Shown here: in pieces, positions 1 through 9,798 of the stretch
How positions within the stretch are numbered: position 1 is the stretch's first letter
Layout of the letters: each line of letters opens with the position of its first letter
Assembly: GCA_015680685.1 (NCBI GenBank)
Contig: MNCI01035323.1
Span: forward strand, 19,555-42,388
Reading direction: 5' to 3'
DNA length: 22,834 bases
From: Gnetum montanum
Lineage: Eukaryota; Streptophyta; Gnetopsida; Gnetales; Gnetaceae
Program-made: the position numbers and the translations under genes
The notes under the pieces: model-generated
What the model saw: only the letters and a program-made list of their open reading frames with translations
Told to the model about the DNA's origin: nothing
Databases searched by the model: none

Positions 1-326
1 GTTTTTGCAAAATTTTATTTGTTACAAGTAGGTATTATAAGGACCGCATAGACTAGGCAGTTGAACAAAATAGGAAATTTTCAAGAACTCATAGTACTTG
101 GCAAAGTTGGCTGAATCTCTTTAAAGTAAGTCATTTGTAGTTCACATACAACGCAATCGTTACATTTCTCACAACCGCACGCCGCAACAGCACATACACA
201 TACTCACATTAACTACTAAGTTTATTTGGAGGTATCTGGGCCTTGGTGTTGCCAGAGACCAGCATGCACCTAAATCCTATTCGAGGACACTCGTTGGCGG
301 TCGCGTCCCAAATGGTTGCCAACACC
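1..326 (+). repeat. Leader block X upstream of gag, copy A (5' end cut by window)
   Basis: This block matches the reverse complement of about 16669-17048 nearly end to end, for example at 'ttgcaaaa.ttatttgttac' and 'gggccttggtgttgc'. In copy B the same block runs directly into the gag start, so X is the ancestral 5' leader or LTR end of the gag-only family. A stretch at 242-258 (ttggtgttgccagagac) is conserved in both copies. It resembles a plant retroelement primer-binding site of the tRNA-Asp type (GTTGCC followed by a purine run), but it lacks a clean TGG start, so I do not call it firmly. The block ends at 'aaatggttgccaac' (about 313-326), which aligns with the gag start codon region of copy B. 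The sequence then switches to block Y. Confidence 0.7.
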
Positions 327-339
327 TTAATACTTTTCA

Positions 340-478
340 TTTCTTAAATTTTTGATATTCTTTTACACTTTTCAATTCTTTAAAATTTTTCATTCTTTAA
401 AATTTTTCATTCTTTACACTTTTTCACAATTTTTACTATCTTTTCCATTTCTTTTATACTTTTTTTTCAAACCCTTTG
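340..478 (+). repeat. T-rich degenerate short tandem repeat in block Y
   Basis: Irregular repeats of 'tttttcattctttaaaa' type, with about 15-18 bp spacing, such as the near-identical pair around 383-418. The same kind of tract is present on the minus strand at about 21560-21790 in the second copy of Y, so it is part of the element rather than a local expansion. Confidence 0.6.
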
Positions 479-1808
479 TAAATAATTTTGCTTACTAATA
501 AGACACATTACAAATAAAGGCAAGATGTAGTCTAATAAAGTGAAGATTTCTCTATGTTATCAAATCATAAGGAACTGATTATTTGAATAGTCAGCCCATA
601 TCATCCATCCATCCATTCAATTAATAAGAGGTTCTTATAATGACCATAATGATATTATTTTCCATCATACAACTAACAATAAAATTGTGATCATTATGCC
701 TAGATAAGAAAGTGAAGAACCAGGTAGGAATGAAAAGGGTGTGACATCAAGGGAACTTGTGCATTCTTTTGAATTACTATTGTAAGTTCTATCGTATTGC
801 TAAGGTTGTATTATATCCTTGTAGATCTAACAAAAAATGGGAGTAAGAGTAAAATAAGTGTTATCTTAAAGGGTTGACATAGATAATAATAAAAGAGCAC
901 AAAATAAATTTCTAGGGAGTCCACTGGAAAGACATGTTACCCATGCCTGAAGGTATGTGGCTTCTCAAAAATCTAAAGATAAAATAAACTATCATAAATA
1001 AAACTCCTCCCTTGGAAAATACGCCAAGTGATGATACTGAAAACATTGATAGTCTTATAGTTGTAATTCCAAGAGATGAAATGATGCAATGTCACTAGAA
1101 TGTGGTATGGACTTAGTTTAAATCTTGGACAGAAAGGCTAGTGATTACTTTAACCACTAATAAAATGCAAGAATTCATTATGCTTGTGGTAAGATACCTC
1201 ACATCCTAATTTCTAAAATTCCTTCTAAGTCCATCTCATCTCACTATTTGAATAGTCATAATTGATGATTTTGTATGACATAGTGTTATTTTCCCAATTT
1301 GGTGGTACTAACATGTATGTTTTGCTAAATAGGTATGCATTACATTCAACTCCTTAAGTGCCTAAGGATACTTCTAGGCATGGTTATACAAGGGCATTAA
1401 GGGCTGGAGCTTGCTTTGGGGAGGATCCACTTATATAACTATTGTATCTCATACATGCTAAGTGATTTCACAACATCTTGAACTTTTCAAATATCAATAA
1501 ACATGTCCCATATCATTTACATGATCTGTTCTAAAAATATGAATTCATTACCCTTCTTACCCAACTTATGAACTTTCATAGCCTAAGATTCCTTTTCTAT
1601 GAACTTCCACTAACACATTTTTGACAAAAATATGCATATTTTCATCTTTGAAACCCTTTGATTAACCTTGAAACCTTCCAAACATTCACAAGAATTAATT
1701 TTTCCATCAAACCCTCATGAATAATGAAAATTCTAGGGCTCTAATATTGGGTCCACACCAATATCATATCCTTGATGTTGGGTCCCCAATATCAAATCCC
1801 ACAAAACC

Positions 1809-1817
1809 TATATATAT
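1809..1817 (+). promoter_or_regulatory. TATA-like box of block Y, copy A
   Basis: 'Tatatatat' within 'aaacctatatatattacc'. The aligned place in the other copy of Y (minus strand, 20162-20169) also has a TATA-like sequence (TATAAAAT), about 550 bp upstream of the gag ATG. This suits an LTR promoter, but the two boxes differ in sequence, and TATA-like strings are common in such A+T-rich DNA. Confidence 0.35.
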
Positions 1818-2364
1818 TACCAAACACTTGAAATTTTTTCACCATTTTTCATTAAGCCAAGAAAGATTTTTTTGAATTTTATTCCCTAATATGAGCTTTG
1901 ACCTCCTAGCTTTCTCAAGCTGTAACTTGACCAATATCACTCCAATTTATGTGCTTCTCAAACCTATTTGATCACAGAATTCTCAACTTAGTAATGGGTG
2001 TTGCTAGCAAGGAAAATATGAACCAATTTTTTGAAAAATTCTAACACTTGGAAGGTATTTTAAAGGTAATTATAAAGTAAAAGTTGAAATTTTTAATAAA
2101 AGATCAATAGTATTAATGCCAAAACATTGAAATAATGTTCTTAAAAGGCTATAACCATTAATATGAGCCATATATAAGAACAAATTAGACAACTGTGAAG
2201 GGTTATAAAAAGGTTAACACCTATGGGGTTACTTTTGGGCAAAACTTTTCTAACTTTGCAATCATAAACTATGAACTTAATGAAACTAAGGGTATGAGTA
2301 AGGTGTGAAACTGTTGAGAATAAATGTGAATACCTTAGTAATTTTTAATTCTTACTAATTAAAG

Positions 2365-5144
2365 ATGGCCCCAAAGAGAGTAGCACAAGGAGGACCTTTA
2401 CAAGGAGCAAGTAAGAGACCAAGAGGCTAAGGTAGAGTTCAAACTAGAAAAATGGAACTAGAACACAAGGAGCAAGAAGCCCAATCATTTAGTATTCATC
2501 AAGATACTCTTGGTATGAGAAAATCAGACCATGGAGATGTAGAAAAATTACAAGTGCCAGAACATTGCCTCACGTTGTTGTAGGATGCCTCCACGCTATC
2601 CAAGAAAGATCTATCCTAACCAAAGTCATTATGAAGATGAACTTTTTTCCATTTATGGAATTCATTTTTGAAGTGGTAAGGATGAAACTCCAAGTGTTAC
2701 TGCTATGGCCTACATTGTCACAAAATGGTGAATGGTACCTTGGAGAAACATATTAGTTTTAGCATTAAAAATAAGAGGGAACTATTGTCAACATTGGAGG
2801 AATATTAGTGTCATTCTTGATCAAGATAATTGTAGAAGATTTGAATATACCTAATGAAGGAGCAAGGTTAGCACATTTGTCCACCTAATCTGATCCTAAA
2901 ACTAGAAAGATATGGCTAAAATGAGCTTATGAAAAAGAAGATAAGGGCTATAATGAACTAACTTTGGAAGAGTGAATATACTTCATAATTGACACTTATC
3001 ACTGGTTCCCAACAAAAGGACTAAACAAATTATCTACTTATGTGGCTAGGTGAAGTGCGATTTTGATGGGCAAATATAATGCCAACCTCACATAACTCTA
3101 TTTTATGGAAATATGAAGGAGGTTTGAAGAAAGGAATGTAGGGAAGCCAATACTTCCATTTCCTTGCCTTATCAAGAAGCTATGCAAGCGAGCTAGAATC
3201 CTGGGATACACCAACAATGTTCACAGGAGAGCCCAAAATGCTTCCTATGCTAAGTTGCTCAAATCAACATCACCAAGGATAGACCATGGTGAGGATCAAG
3301 AGTAAGAACAAGAAAAAGAGGAACAACAACAATAGCAAGTAGGGCCCAATAGCCAATAACAAGTAAGGCCCAACAACCAATAGCAAGAGCCATAAGAGTA
3401 GCAACAATAATAAGTCCCATTGCCTCCACCACAAGATTACTGATCATCGATGAGTCATCTATAACAAATTATAAAGATAATTAGTTAGGAAACAGGGGAA
3501 GAGGCTAATCTTTAGAAAGTTATCAGCAGTGCCATTAGACCAATTGTTTTAGCTGATCTAGCAAGTGGAAAAATTTTCTTATAGTCAGGAGGAGAGGTAC
3601 AATGGTCACAATAGATGTCTGGGAATGCTACATCATTTCAAGTGGTGCTAGAGACTAGAGAAGAAGCCACAGTAGTGGTAATGTAGCAACAAGATGAAAT
3701 GGGAGTAGTAGAGGTAATCACTTATCACATTAAGGAATCCTTTAATGTACCTGTTGTACCACTGGTGGATCTAACTAGAGCTAGAGATGTTCAAATGTGA
3801 GCCAGAACCTCGATGACTCTTGCTGACCATGAGGATGTGCTTAATAGACTATTGTAGACTGTACAAGTCACGAAAACACTGTTGGACATTTCTAGTAATG
3901 TCACTATAGTACAATCTGAGCTCATTGCTACCAAAGGAAAATTGGTCATGGAAGAGACCAAGGTAGAGCATGCAGAAGTAAAAATTTTTAAACTAGAAGA
4001 AGAGCTTATAACCCTGAGAGTTGAATGAAGAGATCCTATGCAATTCATTATGCCTAACCAAATAGAGTAATTTAGAGCAAAGAAGATTAGTAACCTAATT
4101 GAGTAGAATAAACAATTGGCAACTGAGAGGAAGAAAGAAGTATGAAATGCCTCCATAACTAAAGCACAAACATATGCACATGTGAAGGTACTTATCATAG
4201 TATAGGAGGAAACCAAATAACTTGCTACCGATAACATGAGGTTGATGACTGTAGAAAAGTAAAAAAACATCTTGGAGGTGAACATCCACCAGTTAAGAGA
4301 ATAATTAGTGATGGTCAACCAGGATATGAGCTACCTCACAAGAGAAAATAAAATCCTCTCTATGGAGAAGGTACACACCATTTGACAAAATTTAGCTATT
4401 GAAATCAGCATGTGGCAAAATGAGGTAAAGAATCATGAAAGGCTCAAAGAACACTTCCATGACCAAGTGGGCATGTACAAATAGATCAATGAGAAAGAAA
4501 TCCTAATGGAAAATGCTAGAATTAGCTCCATTTCAGCACAAAATCCTGATTGGCAATCCATCCTAGATAATTATGCTATTTTCAACGAAGCAAAAGTGAA
4601 AAATAAGGACATGCAAATCAAGGACCTAAAATAATACATGGGGTTAGCTAATCTTTGTTATGCTAACTTGGCCATGTCAATAGTAGGTAGGCCCAAAAAT
4701 GAGCTAGAATAACAACTAGTGGTCACATATGTACTACATGAAAAAGAGTTTGTATATCATAAAGATGCCTTGCAGAAACTTCAAGTGGAAAACTCTGAAC
4801 TGGAAGCAGTAAAGGTTGGCACTATGGGAAAAAAAGATGTAGTAGAAAACTTGGCCAAGAGATTAATTGATTATCATGGACTCCAAGGGAAGGCCAGAAC
4901 ATTCGAAGAGGAGAGAAGGCAGTTTACAACTTGGTATGTCAAAGAAAATCAAATGTTTTCATAGCTGCCATGCCCATGGAACATGCCAATTTCATCAAAC
5001 ATTGGTTTATTAGCATTGACAGTTCACTATCCTAGAACAAAAGAAGAAAATCTTTAGTTGCTCTTTAATAGATAAAAATTTTAGAAACTTAATGATAAGG
5101 GAAAGAAACCAATGGAAGAACCGCCAGCACTTGGAACCACATAA
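2365..5144 (+). pseudogene. Gag-like protein of a gag-only LTR element, copy A (decayed)
   Basis: The ATG at 2365 is chosen because MAPKR.AQGG...SKRPRG is repeated in fragment C (19608, minus). A one-base shift relative to copy B lies near 2580. From there a single frame runs to the stop at 5142-5144, about 850 codons with no further frameshift but about 43 in-frame stops. Order of parts: a basic, possibly nuclear-targeting N terminus; a globular domain with FPFMEF, NIPNEGARLAHLST and PFPCLIKKLCKRARILGYTN (about 2640-3240), similar in style to the 'putative plant transposon protein' family PF20167 (recalled, not searched); a Q/P-rich linker (3300-3440); long charged helices likely to form coiled coils (3800-4960); and a short tail ending GTT-stop. 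Copy B has the same order. I infer a structural (Gag) role. A nuclear coiled-coil protein captured by the element is the alternative. Confidence 0.7.
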
Positions 5145-5338
5145 GGCTACATAAAGGTTCATCAAATGTTGTTCTTTTTTGCTAAAGATGTTATGTCATG
5201 ATTTGTGTCAATTTTTGAAAACTCCACTACGGCATTAGAGAGTCATGTATATAGTGGTCAGTGTCATATGAAGCTACCTTTCAATTTTGTAAGGAACTCT
5301 ATCCTCATATTGTTTTAACTTGAGGATGAGCTTTTAGT

Positions 5339-5352
5339 CACTCGTGGGGGTA
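5339..5352 (+). other. Polypurine tract before 3' LTR, copy A
   Basis: 'cactcgtgggggta' immediately precedes the LTR terminus TGATAA. Copy B has 'cagtcatgggagta' at the same place. A G-rich run abutting a TG dinucleotide about 200 bp after the last coding stop is the usual primer site for plus-strand DNA synthesis in plant Ty3-type elements. Confidence 0.65.
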
Positions 5353-5478
5353 TGATAAATGCAAATTTTGACTGGCTATGATATCGGGCATTCAATATTA
5401 TAGTTATGATATCATGTACTCGATATCGGGGCATAAGCTACAATGTCAGATATCTGATATAATTGACATGTGTAGGCC

Positions 5479-5486
5479 TATAAATA
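5479..5486 (+). promoter_or_regulatory. LTR TATA box, copy A
   Basis: TATAAATA in the context 'ggcctataaatatga', about 126 bp inside the LTR. Copy B has the identical octamer at the same place with the same 'gcctataaata' context, so it is likely the U3 core promoter. Confidence 0.6.
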
Positions 5487-5857
5487 TGATACTTTGGCAC
5501 ATAGTCCACATATAGTTTCATTTCACATAGCAAAATTTTGTAATTTTTTTCTTGATTTTAGCACTTAGCACTTAGGAGTGTATGCCTGTAGTATGATGTT
5601 TCATAATTGAATGGAATCTTTATTCAAGTGGAATGTACTTGGATATGTTTCATGCATGGAAATAAAGATTGAGGTTACTTTGCATCATTGCAACATCACT
5701 TAGTTTCTTTATTGTTTACACAGAATAAATTTATTGCTTTGACTTAGCTTAACGTTTATAGTTTTCTCTAGTTACTAATTTACTGTCTATTCACTTTATC
5801 ATTACTATTGTTAAGAGGAATGAGTATGATTGATATCAAGCACTTAAGTGTAGCTGG

Positions 5858-5930
5858 TTGGTAATCTAGTAGTACTATCACATGGTATGCCTAGTAGTGA
5901 GGTACTTGGTAACCCCCATAATAGTTTCAC
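5858..5930 (+). repeat. Three 24-bp imperfect tandem units in LTR, copy A
   Basis: Units begin at 5858 (ttggtaatctagtagt...), 5882 (atggtatgcctagtagtg...) and 5906 (ttggtaacccccataa...). The core is TTGGTA..C.TAGTAGT. Copy B has the same three units with the same 24-bp period at 13236-13307. The array lies downstream of the TATA box, within the likely R/U5 part. Confidence 0.6.
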
Positions 5931-6258
5931 AAAGCTCAAGGTGTGAACAGAAGATCAATATTAGATGCTCATTACATAGGCTAAATTAGATTTGTTTATT
6001 ATCACTTAGATTTAGGAACCATTCTATTTAATTTATGTTTACTAGGAGCAATATGGCCCATACAACATCAGTATCATACACCTCACCATGAGTTAAACCA
6101 TGCACATAAATTTTACTAACTCATGTGGGAAGATAACGATCACAAACTCTTATCAATTACTAGCATAATTACATTACCTTGTCCACAGAATTTGACTAGG
6201 CTATGCATGAACACTTGTAACTTGTATGGTTGGGTGTTGGACACTCCACCACTCATCA

Positions 6259-7411
6259 TAGTGTGTTTGGATCATGCTCTAAGAGTATTCCTTAGGGTTT
6301 TCTTCCTTTAGCATCTATCCCTTAGAGGCAATCCAACATTGCCACCATGGTTAGGCCTAAAACTAGCCAAAAGGGATGGCTAGTCCTCTTCCTATCTTAC
6401 TTCACCCAACACCCGTTACTCGCCTTTACTAGCTTTGCAACTTCATGCTGATATGACCTCTAAGATTGGGTATAAATACCATAGGTCAAACCCCCAAAGG
6501 TTACCTCAAGAGACACATTTGTTATTAGAACATGCCCTTTTGGATCTTAGTTACAACTCCCCTTTTGAGTCTTGTTACGATAATGATAAAACTTGTTATG
6601 AAGAGGCACAATATTCATTATGTAGTAGTGACATTTGGGAATTAGGACATTACACATATGCTATGATGTTATGATTATATTTATGATTATGCTTTAATAG
6701 TTTGGTAATCAATGGTACTTGATGGACTATGTTATGACATCTTAGAAAGTCTAGTATGTTATGCATGCCTAGTTGGGTGACTAGTTGAGATATGTTATGA
6801 TGTTCTTATGGCTTTATGATTATATTTTGTATGTAGTATGGAGTCCATAGGGTCAGTTGGTATTTTAATGTGATACACTAGGTATATATTGTGCACTGTG
6901 AAATCCTTCGGTATTATTTGGGATGGGAAATTTATTGGAGAAATCTTAGAATAATGGAATTGATTTAAAAGGAGTTATATATGTATGGAGAAGTTAGAAA
7001 ATGCTACATTCATCACTTCTCCTATTCCTGATCCTACATGACTTAGTTTCTACTTCTTCTTCATTCTTAGTCATCTCTTTACTAATTCTCATAGTTTTTG
7101 AGAAGTTGAGAAGTTAGTTCTAGGTAGGCTATAGTTAGGAAAGTTTGGTTTTAGTTTTAAAGGATCAATGATTTTGTAGAAAGTATTTTGGTTCTTTAGG
7201 TTTTAGATTTTAGTTTCATCAGGTTTAGGGTTTCTTTAATTTCTTTAATTTGTCTCAACGGTTTTTTGTATTTCTTTAATTTCTTTGCACTAGCTTTTTT
7301 ATGAGCCATTAATGATGGTGGGATTCTTCCCTAAAACATAAAAAATGCAATTCATCATAATAATTATTTAATAATTTTGTGAGTAAATTCCACATACTTT
7401 GTTATACTAAC
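6259..7411. other. Flank of copy A, no gene recognised
   Basis: Unique-looking A+T-rich DNA after the LTR end. A 79-codon open frame (6435-6674, plus) has no recognisable motif and no homologous copy in the window, so I do not call it a gene. The stretch 6660-6850 is rich in 'tatgattat/ttatgatg' strings. Confidence 0.5.
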
Positions 7412-7527
7412 CTTACGCATGCTTGCAGAACCTCTACTTGCTATGCCTCTTCCAAGGGTTTTAAAAGAAGTCTCCTAATAAAAAATTACAATTCATAGCA
7501 TTAACTCAATATATTACTAAAAGAAAT

Positions 7528-7604
7528 TTCTTTTCAAATTCATCACATTAGTAAACATAGAAACTCATCAATTCCTTATCTATCTTAGTTTTCTCATCAT
7601 CATC
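7528..7604 (+). repeat. 77-bp direct duplicate, unit 1
   Basis: Identical by eye to 7771-7847 over all 77 bases. The second unit begins right after the single N at 7770, so it is likely an assembly overlap left unmerged rather than a biological repeat. Confidence 0.85.
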
Positions 7605-7769
7605 AGAATCATTATCAGAGCTTTGATCATGTGTCTCCTCCTCAGGTTCTTTTACTTTTATATTATGAAATTCCAATAATAATAGTATGTAATATAGTAT
7701 TTTGTATTCACTTTTAAGTTAAGAATTAATGAGGAATTACAAGTATAACCTATTTAGAAATATCATATT

Positions 7770-7770
7770 N
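7770..7770. other. Single-N scaffold join
   Basis: One unknown base, followed at once by the 77-bp duplicate of 7528-7604. This is typical of a contig join of unknown or zero length. Confidence 0.8.
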
Positions 7771-7847
7771 TTCTTTTCAAATTCATCACATTAGTAAACA
7801 TAGAAACTCATCAATTCCTTATCTATCTTAGTTTTCTCATCATCATC
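7771..7847 (+). repeat. 77-bp direct duplicate, unit 2
   Basis: Exact copy of 7528-7604. After it the sequence continues as 'caagacataactc' instead of 'agaatcattatc', so the two contigs share the 77 bp and then differ. Confidence 0.85.
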
Positions 7848-8423
7848 CAAGACATAACTCTCCTACTTATGATAAATGTATTATTAATAATAAAGATATT
7901 TCAACATATCCTAGTTATAATAAACTATATTATTTATGAAATATAACTTCACATACCTTATTAGTTGACTTATCTTTCAAACTTATTACTCTATCTTTAT
8001 ATACATCTTTTACATCCAAAATGTTTCAATATTACTCCTATGCATATTTAGCATTGAATGGCTCCTCATCAGTTGTAGTTAATAGCTTTGCTATTGTAGA
8101 TCATAAGAAACATCATAGATCATTATCATTTACAAATATAATACCTATGTCCTTGTATTTTTGTAACGCTTTAAGGAGGCTATTGCAATAGAATAATGAT
8201 ACAATGAAGGACACATCCTTTGTGATTGTTTCATCCTTCATCAAAAATGAATTGACTAGTTTGCTTTAAAATTCAATTGTTTGATAGGAATTTTAATCTA
8301 TATCCTCTAGAATAGCTATGTTCAAAATAATATCTTTAATGGATTCCATGTAAACTATATTTTCTCCTTAATATTACAATCACCATCTTCAAATGCATAT
8401 GATATCTCAACTACTTCTATCAT

Positions 8424-9654
8424 TGTGAAGAAATAGTAAATTGAAACATACATTATTTTATTTTTGTAGTGGTAACTTAAACTCTATTTGAATGAGATAT
8501 TACTATATATATAGTTCTTATAGTCATTTACAAAAAATTTAAATAAGTGATAGTTCTCCATGTCAATATTTATGACTAGTCAAGAAAATGCAGTGATTGT
8601 CTTTTGTACAAACTTAGATAAATTCCTTAAAAAAAAAGGAGTCCTTAATAATTATGTTTTGAAAATCACAAAATGACATATGACTAATTTCTTCATAGAG
8701 GAGAATCCATTTTGTATTTCTAAAGCACTAGGTTAAAGAACTTAGAATTTTAGCTATAATAATAAAAAAAAAACCATGGTTGAGAACATTATTTTCTCTG
8801 AGGACAAAGAATTTAGGTGCTAATGTAAAATTGATAGCACATAAGGCTGAAGCCTTAGTTCATCCATAGCAAACTTCACATTACTAAGAAGAATAATTGC
8901 AATACTAAATGCATCAACTAATAACAGATATGATGTAACACTAATTGCATTTAAAAAATATGGTTAAAAGTAATGTTGCATCAACTAGAAAAGTTATGGA
9001 AATGTACAAAAATGAAGATGAATGTTGATCAAAGAGAATTTATGATTTGTAGAACTAATAAGAGAGATGATACTTTCTAGTTGAATAATAAAAAACTTGA
9101 GATTATTAAGAAATATAAATATTTGAAAGTATAGTGCTCTCAAAAATATAAATAAAAGCATTGAGTATCACGTCAAGTTATAAATGGTTAGAAGGCTTTA
9201 TATACAATGAAGAACACATGCAGCAATCACAGTATTTAAACTTGGACAAGCTATAGTATAATTTCAAATAATTATACAAGCTATAGTAATTTAAGAATGT
9301 GTAGTGCAAGGTCTATGTCTTGATTAGAAAGAAAAAATGATCATTATATGAAGCCTTCATGCATATCCTACTAATTAGGGTTTGAGAAGGATTGTTGGAT
9401 GAGTGAATGCGTAACCTCTTTGAGTGGTCGTAACTTGAGAAATAAGAATTGTATCATCACTTTAATTTAAAAACTTTAAAAATAGTTATTTTAAGATGAA
9501 TTCAAGGTAAAAAATCAAGTTCTATATACAATAATTTTACTAAAATCTAGTGTGTTACCATTAATAGAGGCAAGGAGGAAAAGGAGTACACAGGGTTGTG
9601 ATGGATGGGTGGGTGAGGGTTGGGGTGGGAGGGGAGACAAGGGTAGTATTAATT
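8424..9654. other. A+T-rich stretch, no reliable gene
   Basis: Short protein-like pieces on the minus strand (for example 8880-8780, FAMDELRLQPYVLSIL) could belong to upstream exons of the broken gene at 7412-8423, but stops and poly-A/T tracts prevent a firm model. At about 9590-9650 there is a G-rich, pyrimidine-poor run (gggtgggtgagggttggggtggg) next to the first SINE; it may be that SINE's degenerate tail. Confidence 0.35.
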
Positions 9655-9798
9655 GAAACTTAAAATTTTTTTTAACAATACCTATCCCTAATACATATAG
9701 TCCAATTAGTACTTTATAACTCAATATTATTTACTGGAATCAAACCCATAACTTCGAGTTTTCAAATTAAGAGTCTTACCACTTGACTAACATCTCAT
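9655..9798 (-). mobile_element. tRNA-derived SINE, copy S1
   Basis: The reverse strand starts 'aatgagatgttagtcaagtggtaaga' (box A type) and continues to 'gggtttgattcc' (box B type; classical GGTTCGANTCC). The body '...attgagttataaagt.ctaattgga' and 'gggataggtattgttaaaaaa' match copy S4. The two boxes are the internal RNA polymerase III promoter inherited from a tRNA. Confidence 0.7.

Larger units (their letters stand above)
331..2364 (+). repeat. Block Y, LTR-like promoter region, copy A (5' truncated)
   Basis: About 2 kb that aligns with the reverse complement of about 19609-21660. Shared landmarks include 'gaagatttctctatg', 'cccatgcctgaaggta' against 'cccatgcctaaaggta', 'gtaattccaagagatgaaa' and 'aactaagggtatgagtaagg'. 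In the other copy the block directly follows a polypurine tract, so it is probably the LTR plus 5' leader of a second LTR-retrotransposon family. That copy has about 150 bp more at its start, so this one is truncated where it meets X. A TATA-like run lies at 1809-1817. The block runs up to the gag ATG at 2365. Confidence 0.65.
5353..6258 (+). repeat. 3' LTR of gag-only element, copy A (906 bp)
   Basis: Starts TGATAA and ends CTCATCA, giving TGAT...ATCA inverted ends. Similarity to copy B (minus, 12897-13791) begins at the polypurine tract and stops exactly at ATCA; beyond it the flanks differ (tagtg here, cttaa in B on its own strand). This boundary behaviour defines the LTR. It contains a TATA box (5479-5486), AATAAA-type signals (for example near 5658 and 5725) and a triple 24-bp repeat. 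No matching 5' LTR is in the window for this copy. Confidence 0.75.
7412..8423 (-). pseudogene. Possible decayed host-gene exons (minus strand)
   Basis: Three protein-like stretches. (a) 8423-7957, starting at an ATG and ending at a consensus donor (AAG|GTATGT). It contains VSFIVSLFYCNSLLKAL, IGIIFVNDND, EEPFNAKYA and ILDVKDVYKDRVISLKDK, with several stops at likely Q/W/R codons and at least one frame change. (b) About 7663-7525, an acidic serine-rich piece (EPEEETHDQSSDNDSDDDEK) followed by KELMSFYVY, stop, CDEFEKK. (c) 7474-7412, exactly 63 bp between TATTAG and GTTAGT, encoding GRGIASRGSASMRK at its end. Splice-like borders and low repeat content suggest a broken multi-exon gene rather than a transposon. 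The family is not recognised. Chance frames are possible, and the scaffold join at 7770 lies inside this model. Confidence 0.3.

Noticed and set aside
3259-3447. 62-codon hydrophobic minus-strand frame, membrane-protein-like
   Set aside because: It is the complement of the Q-rich linker of gag A (CAA repeats read as TTG), not a membrane protein.
3791-4318. 175-codon open frame on the minus strand
   Set aside because: It is the antisense shadow of the coiled-coil part of gag A. The plus frame aligns with copy B in content and order; the minus frame does not look protein-like.
2586-5144. An alternative genetic code with TAA/TAG read as glutamine
   Set aside because: TGA stops occur in the same frame at likely W/R positions, the element is repetitive and diverged, and the plant nuclear code is standard. 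Deamination decay explains all three stop types.
6435-6674. 79-codon plus-strand frame after LTR A
   Set aside because: No motif, no second copy and no splice or promoter context; not enough to call a gene.
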